Of a DNA stretch of 64,000 nt, positions 26,079 through 41,591 are shown piece by piece. The position numbers and the translations under genes are program-made. This stretch comes from Geobacillus thermoleovorans (GTDB lineage: Bacteria > Bacillota > Bacilli > Bacillales > Anoxybacillaceae). The stretch is taken from the NCBI RefSeq assembly GCF_001610955.1, contig NZ_CP014335.1, forward strand, positions 1,033,001-1,097,000. The letters are read 5' to 3'. The notes beneath the pieces are model-generated. The model worked only from the letters and a program-made list of their open reading frames with translations, did no database searches and was not told the DNA's origin. Position 1 is the stretch's first letter; each line of letters starts with the position of its first letter.

Positions 26079-26543
26079 GTGGCATACTATTGGATTGCGG
26101 CGGCGGTCGTCATCCTCGATCAATGGACGAAATGGCTTGTCGTCCGCTATATGCAGCTTGGGGAAAGCATCCCGATCATTGACAATGTGCTCTATATTAC
26201 GTCGCACCGCAATCGCGGCGCGGCGTGGGGCATGCTGGAAGGGCAGTTTTGGCTCTTTTATTTGATTACGGTTATTGTCGTGGCGGCGATCGTGATCTAC
26301 ATCCGCCGCCTGAAGCCTTCTGAACGCCTGGCGGGCGTAGGGCTTGGGCTGATGCTCGGTGGGGCGATTGGCAATTTTCTCGACCGCGTCTTTCGCAAGG
26401 AAGTGGTCGATTTCATCCACGCGTACATCGGCACGTACAGTTTTCCGGTGTTCAACGTGGCTGACTCGGCGCTGACGGTCGGCGTCATCTTGCTGTTTGT
26501 CCATATGTTTTTTTTCGCGACACCAGAGAAAGGGAATGAGTAG
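26079..26543 (+). CDS. lspA: lipoprotein signal peptidase
   Basis: Membrane aspartic peptidase (signal peptidase II) that cleaves prolipoprotein signal peptides. The 154-residue product has four membrane segments, the [12 protein letters not shown] motif, [10 protein letters not shown] with a catalytic Asp, and [11 protein letters not shown] with the second Asp. GTG 26079 is preferred because the family starts right before the first membrane segment and GGGGG precedes it; ATG 26052 is possible. B. subtilis ylyA, normally between ileS and lspA, is missing. Confidence 0.94.
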   Translation: MAYYWIAAAVVILDQWTKWLVVRYMQLGESIPIIDNVLYITSHRNRGAAWGMLEGQFWLFYLITVIVVAAIVIYIRRLKPSERLAGVGLGLMLGGAIGNFLDRVFRKEVVDFIHAYIGTYSFPVFNVADSALTVGVILLFVHMFFFATPEKGNE

Positions 26544-27458
26544 ATGGACACGATCACATTTCACATTGAAGACGAATATGACGGCGAACGAATTGATAAA
26601 GTGATCGCGGCGTTAAATGAGGAATGGTCGCGTTCCCAAGTGCAGCAATGGATCAAAAACGGGCTTGTGACCGTGAACGGCCAAACGGTGAAGGCGAACT
26701 ACAAATGCGAGGCGGGCGACTCGGTCGCCGTCTCACCGCCGGAGCCGGAGCCGCTTCATGTCGAGCCGGAGCCGATTCCGCTGGACATTTATTATGAGGA
26801 TGAGGATGTCCTTGTCGTCAACAAACCGCGCGGCATGGTCGTCCATCCGGCGCCCGGGCATATGCGCGGCACGCTTGTCAACGCGCTTCTCGCCCATTGC
26901 CGCGACCTGTCTGGGATCAACGGCGTGCTTCGCCCCGGCATCGTCCATCGGATTGACAAAGACACATCAGGACTATTGATGGTGGCGAAAAACGACGCCG
27001 CCCACCGCTCGCTCGTCGAGCAGCTTGTGAACAAAACGGTGACGCGCCGCTACAAGGCGATCGTCCACGGCGTCATTCCACACGATTACGGGACGATCGA
27101 CGCGCCGATCGGCCGCGACAAGCGCGATCGAAAGAAAATGGCCGTCACCGAGGAAAACGGCAAGGAAGCCGTCACCCATTTCCGCGTGCTCGAGCGGTTT
27201 CGCCATTATACGTATGTGGAGTGCCAGCTGGAAACGGGGCGGACGCACCAAATTCGCGTCCATATGAAATACATCGGCTATCCGCTCGCTGGCGACCCGC
27301 AATACGGGCCGAAAAAAACGCTCGCCATCGACGGCCAGGCGCTTCACGCCGGGGTGCTCGGCTTCCGTCATCCGAGAAGCGGCGAGTATTTGGAATTCGA
27401 AGCGCCGTTGCCGCCGGAGTTTGCCGAGCTGCTTGACTGGCTGCGAAAAAACGATTGA
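26544..27458 (+). CDS. rluD: RluD-family 23S rRNA pseudouridine synthase (YlyB)
   Basis: Pseudouridine synthase of the RluA/RluD family. The 304-residue protein has an N-terminal S4 RNA-binding domain (about 15-75) and the catalytic domain with HRIDKDTSGLL, whose first Asp is the nucleophile. It starts immediately after lspA. Its stop codon lies inside the -35 box of the pyr operon promoter. The target uridine cannot be told from sequence. Confidence 0.92.
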   Translation: MDTITFHIEDEYDGERIDKVIAALNEEWSRSQVQQWIKNGLVTVNGQTVKANYKCEAGDSVAVSPPEPEPLHVEPEPIPLDIYYEDEDVLVVNKPRGMVVHPAPGHMRGTLVNALLAHCRDLSGINGVLRPGIVHRIDKDTSGLLMVAKNDAAHRSLVEQLVNKTVTRRYKAIVHGVIPHDYGTIDAPIGRDKRDRKKMAVTEENGKEAVTHFRVLERFRHYTYVECQLETGRTHQIRVHMKYIGYPLAGDPQYGPKKTLAIDGQALHAGVLGFRHPRSGEYLEFEAPLPPEFAELLDWLRKND

Positions 27459-27483
27459 CAAACGAACACGCCCCCTTTACAAT
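27455..27483 (+). promoter_or_regulatory. pyr operon promoter
   Basis: Consensus TTGACA (27455-27460), 17-nt spacer, TACAAT (27478-27483). It overlaps the end of rluD. Confidence 0.85.
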
Positions 27484-27494
27484 GAAAACAGGTG

Positions 27495-28182
<688 letters not shown>

Positions 28183-28189
28183 CGAAGCA

Positions 28190-28290
28190 CCCTTTTAAGC
28201 GCAGTCCCGTGAGGCTGCAAAAGGGGCGGAATCGTTTCGGCTGTTTCTGCACCCTCTTTGCGTCTTCGCGGGCAAAGAGGGATTTTTTTG
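28190..28290 (+). promoter_or_regulatory. PyrR attenuator ahead of pyrP
   Basis: PyrR loop AGTCCCGTGAGGCT at 28203-28216 between CCTTTT and AAAAGG arms. Terminator stem CCCTCTTTGC (28252-28261) / GCAAAGAGGG (28272-28281), then seven T residues. Confidence 0.92.
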
Positions 28291-28340
28291 TGCACACTAG
28301 AAAGCAAGCCTCGCTCATTTGATCAAAGGAGTGACGAAAG

Positions 28341-29639
28341 ATGAACAAACCGGTGTTGGACATTCAAGACCGCCCGACTGTTGGGCAATGGATCACCTTA
28401 AGCCTTCAGCATTTATTCGCCATGTTCGGGGCGACGATTTTAGTGCCGTACTTAGTCGGCTTAGATCCGTCGATCGCCTTGCTGACAAGCGGGCTTGGAA
28501 CATTGGCGTTTTTGCTCATTACGAAATGGCAAGTGCCGGCGTATCTTGGCTCGTCGTTCGCCTACATTGCGCCGATCATCGCGGCGAAAACGGCTGGCGG
28601 CCCGGGAGCGGCCATGATCGGCAGCTTCCTCGCCGGATTGGTGTACGGGGTTGTCGCCCTCATCATTAAAAAAGCCGGCTACCGCTGGGTGATGAAACTG
28701 TTGCCGCCGGTTGTGGTCGGCCCGGTCATCATCGTCATCGGCCTCGGCTTGGCCGGGACGGCGGTCGGGATGGCGATGAACGGCCCGGACGGCAAATACA
28801 GCTTGCTCCATTTCTCGGTGGCGCTCGTGACGCTCGCGGCCACGATCGTCTGCTCCGTGCTCGCGCGCGGCATGTTGAGCTTGATTCCGGTGCTTGTCGG
28901 CATTGTCGTCGGCTATCTCTACGCGTTGGCGGTCGGGCTCGTCGATTTGTCGAAAGTGGCGGCGGCGAAATGGTTCGAATGGCCGGATTTCTTGATCCCG
29001 TTTGCCGATTATCCGGTGCGCGTCACATGGGAGATCGTGATGCTCATGGTGCCGGTGGCGATCGTCACCTTGTCCGAGCATATCGGCCACCAGCTCGTCT
29101 TAAGCAAAGTCGTCGGCCGCGACCTCATTCAAAAACCGGGGCTGCACCGCTCGATTTTAGGGGACGGAACGGCGACGATGATCTCCGCCTTGCTTGGCGG
29201 TCCGCCGAAAACGACGTACGGGGAAAACATCGGTGTGCTGGCGATCACCCGCGTCTACAGTGTCTACGTGCTGGCCGGCGCGGCGGTCATCGCGATCGCT
29301 TTCGGCTTCGTCGGCAAAATCACGGCGCTGATCAGCTCGATTCCGACGCCGGTCATGGGCGGTGTGTCGATCTTGCTGTTTGGCATCATCGCCTCGTCCG
29401 GACTGCGCATGTTGATCGACAGCCGCGTCGATTTCGGCCAGACGCGCAATTTAGTCATCGCCTCGGTCATCTTGGTCATCGGCATCGGCGGAGCGGTGCT
29501 GAAAATCAGCGACAGCTTCCAAATTACCGGGATGGCGCTCTCGGCCATTGTCGGCGTCCTCCTCAACTTGATTTTGCCGGGGCGTCCGCAAGCCGCGGAA
29601 AACCTATTTGAAGAAAACCAGAGCGACCATGTCGCCTAA
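28341..29639 (+). CDS. pyrP: uracil permease
   Basis: Membrane importer for uracil of the nucleobase:cation symporter-2 (UraA) family. The 432-residue protein has about 14 hydrophobic segments and family signatures QHLFAMFGATILVPYL near the N-terminus and GGPPKTTYGENIGVLA in the core. AAAGGAG at 28325-28331 is 9 nt before the ATG. Flanked by PyrR attenuators on both sides, so uptake is tied to pyrimidine status. Confidence 0.96.
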   Translation: MNKPVLDIQDRPTVGQWITLSLQHLFAMFGATILVPYLVGLDPSIALLTSGLGTLAFLLITKWQVPAYLGSSFAYIAPIIAAKTAGGPGAAMIGSFLAGLVYGVVALIIKKAGYRWVMKLLPPVVVGPVIIVIGLGLAGTAVGMAMNGPDGKYSLLHFSVALVTLAATIVCSVLARGMLSLIPVLVGIVVGYLYALAVGLVDLSKVAAAKWFEWPDFLIPFADYPVRVTWEIVMLMVPVAIVTLSEHIGHQLVLSKVVGRDLIQKPGLHRSILGDGTATMISALLGGPPKTTYGENIGVLAITRVYSVYVLAGAAVIAIAFGFVGKITALISSIPTPVMGGVSILLFGIIASSGLRMLIDSRVDFGQTRNLVIASVILVIGIGGAVLKISDSFQITGMALSAIVGVLLNLILPGRPQAAENLFEENQSDHVA

Positions 29640-29649
29640 TAGGAGAAAG

Positions 29650-31984
<2,335 letters not shown>

Positions 31985-31986
31985 AG

Positions 31987-33081
31987 ATGAAACGGCAGCT
32001 GATTTTGGAAGATGGTTCGTTTTTTGTCGGCGAAGCGTTTGGCAGCTTGAAAGAGACGACCGGGGAAGTCGTCTTTAACACCGGCATGACCGGATACCAA
32101 GAAATTTTGACCGATCCATCGTATTGCGGGCAAATCGTGACGATGACATATCCATTGATCGGCAACTACGGCATCAACCGCGACGACTTTGAAGCGATCC
32201 GCCCGCATGTGCACGGGTTCATCGTCAAAGAAGCGTGCGTGAAGCCGTCCAACTGGCGCGGAGAACTGACGTTGGACGAGTATTTGAAAGAAAAAGGCAT
32301 CCCTGGCCTTTCCGGCATCGACACGCGCAAACTGACGCGCCTTATCCGCCAATACGGAACGTTAAAAGGGATGATCTGTGGGCTAGATGTCGATCCGGTG
32401 GAAGCAGCAGCCAAGCTGCGGGCGATGGAGTGGCCGCGCGACCAAGTGCGGCGCGTCTCAACGAAAAGCGCCTACCCAAGCCCGGGGCGCGGTGAGCGCA
32501 TCGTCTTGATTGATTTCGGGATGAAACACGGCATTTTGCGCGAACTGAACAAGCGAAATTGCGATGTGATCGTCTTGCCGTACAACGCCACCGCTGAAGA
32601 GGTGCTCGGCTGGCATCCGGATGGGGTCATGCTTTCCAATGGACCGGGCGACCCGAAAGACGTGCCGGAAGCGATCGAGATGATCCGCGGGATTCTCGGC
32701 AAAGTGCCGCTCTTTGGCATCTGCCTCGGCCATCAGCTGTTCGCGTTGGCGTGCGGCGCGAATACCGAGAAAATGAAATTCGGCCATCGCGGCTCGAACC
32801 ATCCGGTCAAAGACTTGCGCACCGGCAAAGTCGCCATCACGTCGCAAAACCATGGCTATACCGTCACGCACGAGTCGCTTTCTGGCACCCGGCTTGAGGT
32901 GACGCATATCGCCTTAAATGACGGCACGGTCGAAGGGCTGCGCCATCTCGATTTCCCGGCGTTTACGGTGCAATACCATCCGGAAGCGTCGCCGGGGCCA
33001 GAAGATGCCAATCCGCTGTTTGACGAGTTTTTGGCGCTCATCCGCGAGTTCAACAAGAAAGGAGAAGTCATCCATGCCTAA
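31987..33081 (+). CDS. pyrAA: carbamoyl phosphate synthase, small (glutaminase) subunit, pyrimidine-specific
   Basis: Class I glutamine amidotransferase subunit that supplies ammonia to PyrAB. The 364-residue protein has the N-terminal CPSase small-chain domain and the GATase domain with the catalytic Cys in GICLGHQLF and the His-Glu pair in [13 protein letters not shown] 31987 starts 2 nt after the pyrC stop. It overlaps pyrAB by 8 nt. Confidence 0.97.
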   Translation: MKRQLILEDGSFFVGEAFGSLKETTGEVVFNTGMTGYQEILTDPSYCGQIVTMTYPLIGNYGINRDDFEAIRPHVHGFIVKEACVKPSNWRGELTLDEYLKEKGIPGLSGIDTRKLTRLIRQYGTLKGMICGLDVDPVEAAAKLRAMEWPRDQVRRVSTKSAYPSPGRGERIVLIDFGMKHGILRELNKRNCDVIVLPYNATAEEVLGWHPDGVMLSNGPGDPKDVPEAIEMIRGILGKVPLFGICLGHQLFALACGANTEKMKFGHRGSNHPVKDLRTGKVAITSQNHGYTVTHESLSGTRLEVTHIALNDGTVEGLRHLDFPAFTVQYHPEASPGPEDANPLFDEFLALIREFNKKGEVIHA

Positions 33082-36000
33082 GCGCCGCGACATTGAAACG
33101 ATTTTAGTCATCGGCTCGGGGCCGATCGTCATCGGCCAGGCGGCCGAGTTCGACTACGCAGGGACGCAAGCGTGCTTAGCCCTAAAAGAAGAAGGATACA
33201 AAGTCATTCTGGTGAACTCAAACCCGGCGACGATCATGACCGATACGGAAATCGCCGATAAAGTCTATATGGAGCCGCTGACGCTCGATTTTGTCGCCCG
33301 CATCATCCGCAAAGAGCGGCCGGACGCGATTTTGCCGACGCTTGGCGGCCAAACGGGCCTCAACTTGGCGGTTGAGCTCGCCAAGGCCGGCGTGCTTGAA
33401 GAGTGCGGCGTGGAAATTCTCGGCACGAAGCTCGAGGCGATCGAAAAGGCGGAAGACCGCGAACAGTTCCGCGCCCTCATGAACGAGCTTGGCGAGCCGG
33501 TGCCGGAAAGCGCGATTATTCACAGCCTGGAAGAGGCGTATGCGTTTGTCGAACAAATCGGCTATCCGGTCATCGTCCGCCCCGCGTTCACGCTCGGCGG
33601 CACGGGCGGCGGCATTTGCACGAACGAAGAAGAGCTTGTCGAGATTGTGTCAACCGGCTTGAAGATGAGCCCGGTGCACCAATGCTTGCTCGAGCGGAGC
33701 ATCGCCGGCTACAAGGAGATTGAATACGAAGTGATGCGCGACGCCAACGACAACGCGATCGTCGTCTGCAACATGGAAAACATCGACCCGGTCGGCATTC
33801 ATACGGGTGACTCAATCGTCGTCGCCCCGAGCCAGACGTTAAGCGACCGCGAATATCAGCTTTTGCGGAACGCGTCCTTGAAAATCATCCGCGCCCTTGG
33901 CATCGAAGGCGGTTGCAACGTCCAGCTCGCGCTCGACCCGGACAGCTTCCGCTATTACGTCATTGAAGTGAACCCGCGCGTCAGCCGCTCGTCGGCGCTG
34001 GCGTCAAAAGCGACGGGGTATCCGATCGCGAAACTGGCGGCGAAAATCGCCGTCGGGCTGACGCTTGACGAAATGATCAACCCGGTCACCGGGAAAACGT
34101 ACGCCTGCTTCGAGCCGGCGCTCGACTATGTGGTGACGAAAATTCCGCGCTTTCCGTTTGACAAATTTGAATCGGCGAACCGCCGGTTGGGCACGCAAAT
34201 GAAAGCGACCGGCGAAGTGATGGCGATCGGCCGGACGTTCGAAGAATCACTGTTAAAAGCCGTTCGTTCGCTCGAGATCGGGGTGCATCATCTGGAATTG
34301 AACGAGGCGAAAACGGCCGCCGACGACGTGATCGAAAAACGGATCCGCAAGGCGGGCGATGAACGGCTCTTTTACATCGCCGAGGCGCTCCGCCGCGGGG
34401 TGACGGTGGAGACGCTGCATGAATGGAGCCAAATCGACCGCTTTTTCCTGCATAAGATTCAAAACATTATTGAGATGGAAACGGTCTTGAAAAACCACCC
34501 GGGCGACCTTGACGTGTTAAAAAAAGCGAAGGGGCTCGGCTTCTCCGATGCGGCGATAGCGGCGTTATGGAACAAAACGGAGCGCGACATTTACGCGCTG
34601 CGCCGCCAACGAGGCATCATGCCGGTGTACAAAATGGTCGATACGTGCGCAGCCGAATTCACGTCGGAAACGCCGTACTACTACAGCACGTACGAGGAAG
34701 AAAACGAATCGATCGTGACGGAAAAACCGAGCGTCATCGTGCTTGGCTCCGGCCCGATCCGCATCGGCCAAGGGATCGAATTTGACTATGCGACCGTCCA
34801 TTGCGTCTGGGCCATTAAGCAGGCCGGCTATGAGGCGATCATCATCAACAACAACCCGGAAACGGTCTCGACCGACTTCAGCACATCGGACAAACTGTAT
34901 TTCGAACCGTTGACGGCTGAAGATGTGATGCATGTCATCGACCTCGAACAGCCGGTCGGCGTCATCGTCCAATTCGGCGGTCAGACGGCCATCAACTTGG
35001 CGGCGGAACTCGAAGCGCGCGGCGTCCGCTTGCTTGGGACGACGCTTGAAGATTTGGACCGTGCCGAAGACCGCGACAAATTTGAACAGGCGCTCTCGGA
35101 ACTCGGCATTCCCAAACCGGCCGGCAAAACCGCCGTTTCGGTCGAAGAAGCGGTTGCCATCGCCGAAGAAATCGGCTACCCGGTGCTCGTCCGCCCATCG
35201 TACGTGCTCGGCGGCCGGGCGATGGAAATTGTCTACAACCGCGAAGAGCTGCTTCATTACATGGAACATGCCGTGCGCGTCAATCCGCAGCACCCGGTGC
35301 TTGTTGACCGGTACATCACCGGCAAGGAAGTCGAAGTCGACGCCATCGCCGACGGCGAGACGGTCGTCATTCCGGGGATCATGGAACATATCGAACGGGC
35401 CGGCGTCCATTCCGGCGACTCGATCGCCGTCTACCCGCCCCAGACATTAAGCGCGGAAGTGATCGACAAGATCGCGGATTACACGATCCGACTGGCGCGC
35501 GGGCTGCATATTGTCGGGCTGTTGAACATTCAGTTTGTCGTCTCGGGAAGCGATGTCTACGTCTTGGAAGTGAACCCGCGCTCAAGCCGCACGGTGCCGT
35601 TTTTAAGCAAAATCACCGGCGTGCCGATGGCGAATCTCGCCACGAAAGCCATTTTAGGGACGAAGCTCGCCGAGATGGGCTATGAGACGGGCGTCTGCCC
35701 GGTGCGCCCTGGCGTGTACGTGAAAGTGCCGGTGTTCTCGTTTGCGAAATTGCGCAACGTCGACATTTCGCTCGGCCCGGAAATGAAATCGACCGGCGAA
35801 GTGATCGGCAAGGACGTGACGTTTGAAAAAGCGCTCTATAAGGGGCTTGTCGCCTCGGGCATCCATATCCAGCCGCATGGGGCGGTGCTGTTGACGGTGG
35901 CCGACAAAGACAAAGAAGAAGCGGTCGAGCTGGCGCGCCGCTTTGCCGACATCGGCTACCAGCTGTTGGCGACGAACGGCACGGCGGAAACGTTGAAAGC

Positions 36001-36267
36001 GGCCGGCATTCCGGTGACGGTCGTCAATAAAATCCACTCGGCGTCACCGAACATTTTGGATGTCATCCGCCAAGGGAAGGCGCAAGTCGTCATCAACACG
36101 CTGACGAAAGGAAAGCAGCCGGAAAGCGACGGCTTCCGCATCCGCCGCGAAGCGGTCGAAAACGGCATCCCGTGCTTGACGTCGCTCGATACGGCCCGGG
36201 CGATGCTGCAAGTGCTCGAATCGATGACGTTTTCAACGACGGCGATGACGGAAGGGCTGGTGCGGTC

Positions 36268-36271
<4 letters not shown>
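33074..36271 (+). CDS. pyrAB: carbamoyl phosphate synthase, large subunit, pyrimidine-specific
   Basis: Makes carbamoyl phosphate from bicarbonate, ammonia and two ATP. The 1065-residue protein has two homologous ATP-grasp halves (each begins with a [11 protein letters not shown] or [11 protein letters not shown] loop), an oligomerisation domain, and a C-terminal MGS-like allosteric domain (about 935-1060). ATG 33074 follows AAAGGAG at 33058-33064. The TGA overlaps the pyrK ATG. Confidence 0.98.
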
Positions 36272-38666
<2,395 letters not shown>

Positions 38667-38670
<4 letters not shown>

Positions 38671-39290
38671 AACACGACATCGCCGCCAAATTGCTTGAAA
38701 TCGGGGCGGTCGCCCTGCAGCCGAACGAACCGTTTACCTGGTCCTCGGGCTTGAAATCGCCGATTTATTGCGACAACCGCCTGACGCTCGCTTACCCCGG
38801 CGTGCGCCGCCTGATCGCCGACGGCCTCGCCGAACTCATCCGCACCCATTTCCCTAAAGCGGACCTCATCGCCGGCACGGCGACCGCCGGCATCCCGCAC
38901 GCCGCCTGGGTGAGCGAGCGGCTTGAGCTGCCGATGTGCTACGTCCGCAGCCAGGCGAAAGCACACGGCAAAGGAAAACAAATCGAAGGCCAAGCCGAAC
39001 CGGGCCAGCGCGTCGTCGTCATCGAAGACTTGATCTCGACGGGCGGCAGCTCGCTTGCGGCCGTCCGCGCCTTGAAAGAGGCAGGCTGCGAGGTGCTGGG
39101 CGTCGCCGCCATTTTCACATACGGGCTCGAAAAAGCGAAACAGGCGTTTGCGGCAGAGAATTTGCCTGCCTACACGCTTACGGACTACAACACCCTCATC
39201 GAAACGGCCGTCCGCCTTGGCGCCGTCAGCGAACACGATCTGGCGACATTGCGGCAATGGCGGGAGAATCCGGAGGAGTGGGGGAGCTAA
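38667..39290 (+). CDS. pyrE: orotate phosphoribosyltransferase
   Basis: Adds ribose 5-phosphate from PRPP to orotate. The 207-residue protein has the PRPP loop [13 protein letters not shown] and the flexible loop segment [20 protein letters not shown] precedes ATG 38667 by 7 nt. Last gene of the pyr operon; a terminator follows. Confidence 0.97.
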
Positions 39291-39304
39291 AAGAGGAAAA
39301 GAGG

Positions 39305-39334
39305 AGCGCGGACCAAAGGATGGTTCGCGCTTTT
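39305..39334 (+). terminator. terminator of the pyr operon
   Basis: AGCGCGGACC (39305-39314) pairs with GGTTCGCGC (39322-39330), with one wobble; TTTT follows. Confidence 0.78.
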
Positions 39335-39428
39335 GTCATGGACGAAGCGGGGAGATGACTCACTCGCCATCGGCGTCATTCCATGGGGAAAAACGGAGTG
39401 CGACAGCGTCTAATGTCGTCAATATTTC

Positions 39429-39941
39429 GTGGGTTTTCTGAACATGAGCAAGTTTCGCTCACCACCAAGCATGAACATAACCATTCGTGGATGGTTATGT
39501 TCACAGAAAAAACGGGTGGCTTGGCATTCAAATAAAATGATCATTTACAGCATTTCGCTTAGTGGTCACGATCATCATCACAAGCAACCATTCGCATTCT
39601 CCATTTCACCTACAAATATTTTACTCACACCTGCGGATTTCCCTGCTGGCAATCAAGATTGGAACCGTGCCGCCGTTTCGATTCAACCTTCCAAGCCAAT
39701 TGATAAAATCGATATATCCGCTGTCTTCCGCGGCAATTACACGGGAACGGTATGGTTTGACGCGATCCGTTTAATGGAAGGAAACGTCGTGACGAAAAAC
39801 AAGTATGATGCCAGCGGAAATGATGTCACGGAAGAAGTGGATGAAGAAGGCTATGTGGCGAAAAAGAATTATGATGCCGTAGGAAACTTGTTAAGCGAGT
39901 ACGATAAGAAAGGAAACAAGAAAGAGTACACGTATGATTGA
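39429..39941 (+). pseudogene. RHS/YD-repeat protein fragment, truncated at both ends
   Basis: The frame encodes 170 residues. From about residue 75 it reads like a large RHS/YD-repeat (wall-associated) protein: a sugar-binding-like segment ending YTGTVWFDAIRLMEGN, then YD-type repeats KYDASGNDV, NYDAVGNLLSEYDKKGNKKEYTYD. It stops at TGA right after YTYD, where the repeats should continue, and the first about 40 residues do not look like RHS. Complete RHS proteins have over a thousand residues, so this is a relic, perhaps a displaced tip fragment. Confidence 0.7.
39472..39503. repeat. perfect 13-bp inverted repeat
   Basis: TGAACATAACCAT (39472-39484) and ATGGTTATGTTCA (39491-39503) with a 6-nt loop. 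It lies in the unconserved 5' part of the RHS fragment and might mark a mobile-element end or an old terminator. Confidence 0.6.
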
Positions 39942-40175
39942 AGAAGGGATATCTGACGTTAAAAAAGTTTTTCTATCCTGAAAATACCCGAACTTCAAAA
40001 TGTGCAAGGTTTCAGAGTTCGACATAGCGGCATTTTCATCCCTTCGATGGTGACGAAATCTTTTTGTCATGGGAGTCTATATAGATCGTAAAGTGAATTT
40101 TCATCTCATGATGTACAATGAACGGGTATAATATGTTTAAAAGGATCCATCTTCCTTGAAAGGAGTGAAAACGTT
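39942..40175. other. AT-rich gap before the toxin-antitoxin relic
   Basis: No gene is supported in these 234 nt. It is more AT-rich than its surroundings. TATAAT at 40127-40132 and TACAAT at 40114-40119 could be -10 elements for the downstream gene, but no convincing -35 is seen at the right distance. Confidence 0.4.
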
Positions 40176-40418
40176 ATGGATTTTGTAAGAGTAATCAAAA
40201 ACAGCAATGACTTAGAAAAGATCATCGATTTGCCTCAATCATTAAAAAATAGAAAAGTGGAAGTCATTATTCTTCCTTATGCGGATAAAGAAGATTTGGA
40301 ACAGCCAAAAAAAAGGAATCTAAGAGGGGCTCTGTCCAAATATAAAAATGAGACTTTGCAAGCCCGAGAAAGCGATGCTTGGTCTAAAGCTGTGGTGGAT
40401 CAATATGAAAATCATTGA
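40176..40418 (+). CDS. antitoxin-like protein of a PIN-domain toxin pair
   Basis: This 80-residue protein (MDFVRVIKNSNDLEKIIDLPQSLKNRKVEVIILP...) has an AbrB/VapB-like opening with a short beta-rich N-terminus and a flexible acidic C-terminus, as in antitoxins. It overlaps the start of a PIN-domain gene by 14 nt, the normal antitoxin-toxin arrangement. AAAGGAG at 40159-40165 precedes the ATG by 10 nt. I recognise no precise family, and the role is inferred from context. Its AT-rich codons contrast with the flanking core genes and suggest transfer. Confidence 0.6.
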   Translation: MDFVRVIKNSNDLEKIIDLPQSLKNRKVEVIILPYADKEDLEQPKKRNLRGALSKYKNETLQARESDAWSKAVVDQYENH

Positions 40419-40757
40419 TGCGAATATTATTTTAAGATATCTGCTTAATGACCATGATGAGTTGTCGGGCAAAGCCGCAACGATTATTGAAGATAACAAA
40501 GTATTGTTGCTAAGAGAAGTAATGTTCTTGAAAAAGTGTACAACGTAAAAAATGACGAGATCAGCGATATTCTTTTAGAATTGCTCAAATACGATAATAT
40601 CGAGGTGGATGATATCGAGGTCGTAGAGGAGGCGCTTGCTCTGTTTGGCAAAAGGCGCTTGGACTTTGTCGATACCCTTTTATACGCCTATAACAAAGTG
40701 AAGGGATATCAAGTGTATACTTTTGATAAGAAGCTGGATAAGATGCTTGAGGAATAG
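40405..40757 (+). pseudogene. PIN-domain toxin (VapC-like), frameshifted
   Basis: The first frame starts MKIIDANIILRYLLND (PIN catalytic Asp5) and reads into REVM, then ends at TAA near 40548 after unrelated residues. The continuation VLEKVYNVKNDEI...LDFVDTLLYAY...YTFDKKLDKML is in the next frame, starting around 40524. Relatives have about five residues including a catalytic Glu (pattern EVVY) between these parts, so a deletion of about 16 nt between ATG repeats probably caused the shift. The catalytic Glu is then missing and the toxin should be dead. Confidence 0.75.
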
Positions 40758-40822
40758 CCGGCCATTACGGCTGTTGCGTTCTTCTTTTGGGGAATATGTA
40801 AGCGACAAAGGAGAAGATGCCG

Positions 40823-41386
40823 ATGTCCTTGCCTCGGTTTTCCAATGTGTCGTACGAGCAATATTGGGCGTTGCGGGAACAAAGCGATGAGTGGCTTGAA
40901 TATATTGATGGCGCTGTGTATATGGCTCCGTCGCCAAGCATCAAGCATCAGCTTGTTTCGAGCAACCTTCATACCGAATTGGGCCTTTATTTTCGTGGGA
41001 AGCCGTGCAACGTGTTTGCGGCGCCGACCGATATCGAACTGGCTAGCGACAAGTTTCCCGATCGCAAAGTCGTCATTCCGGATTTAAGCGTTATTTGCGA
41101 TTCAAAAGGGTTTACGGAAACGAAGTATGTCGGCGTGCCTACTCTTATCGTTGAGATCTTGAGCCCTTCCAACCAGGCGCACGATTTAGTGACCAAATTC
41201 AATTTGTATATGGCGTACGATGTGAAAGAGTATTGGATCGTCAATCCGATGAAAGAGGCGATTACCGTCTATACGCTGAACGAGGAAGGACTGTATGAGC
41301 AGGCGGATGTGAAAGCGGGAACGGGTGTGGTGCAGTCGGCATGCTTTCCTGGGCTTCAAGTGGCTCTTGAGGATATGTTTCGTTGA
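40823..41386 (+). CDS. Uma2 family (DUF820) putative endonuclease-fold protein
   Basis: Restriction-endonuclease-like Uma2 protein of 187 residues, a family abundant in cyanobacteria and some Bacilli; its cellular role is unknown. The nuclease core is visible: E in WLEYIDG, PDLSVI with the catalytic Asp, and LIVEILSPSN (E-x-L). ATG 40823 fits AAAGGAG at 40807-40813; ATG 40817 is closer than ideal. It stands alone after the broken PIN gene and ends at a bidirectional terminator. Confidence 0.85.
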   Translation: MSLPRFSNVSYEQYWALREQSDEWLEYIDGAVYMAPSPSIKHQLVSSNLHTELGLYFRGKPCNVFAAPTDIELASDKFPDRKVVIPDLSVICDSKGFTETKYVGVPTLIVEILSPSNQAHDLVTKFNLYMAYDVKEYWIVNPMKEAITVYTLNEEGLYEQADVKAGTGVVQSACFPGLQVALEDMFR

Positions 41387-41456
41387 GACGGATGGCGAGA
41401 CGTGCATGGAGTTGCATTCGTGATGGCGGCTTGTGGTTGACTCGACAAGTTTGCAA

Positions 41457-41512
41457 AGCGGGCTGTCCGTAAGGCCAATGCAGCTGGTCTTACAGACAGC
41501 CCGCTGTCTTTT
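41457..41512. terminator. bidirectional terminator between the Uma2 gene and rqcH
   Basis: AGCGGGCTGTC (41457-41467) pairs with GACAGCCCGCT (41495-41505), extended by GTAAG/CTTAC. T-rich tracts lie downstream on both strands. The loop of about 17 nt is long. Confidence 0.7.
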
Positions 41513-41591
41513 ATGCGGCACTAGACCGTTTCGGTTTGCGGGAGTTCGCGCAAATCGCCCGATGCCGTGTTGGGCGGCCATTGGGGCGCGT

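Noticed and set aside
39942..40080. Possible transposase remnant upstream of the antitoxin
   Set aside because: A short frame (reading ...VQGFRVRHSGIF...) is present, but I could not match it to any transposase family, so no mobile element is called.
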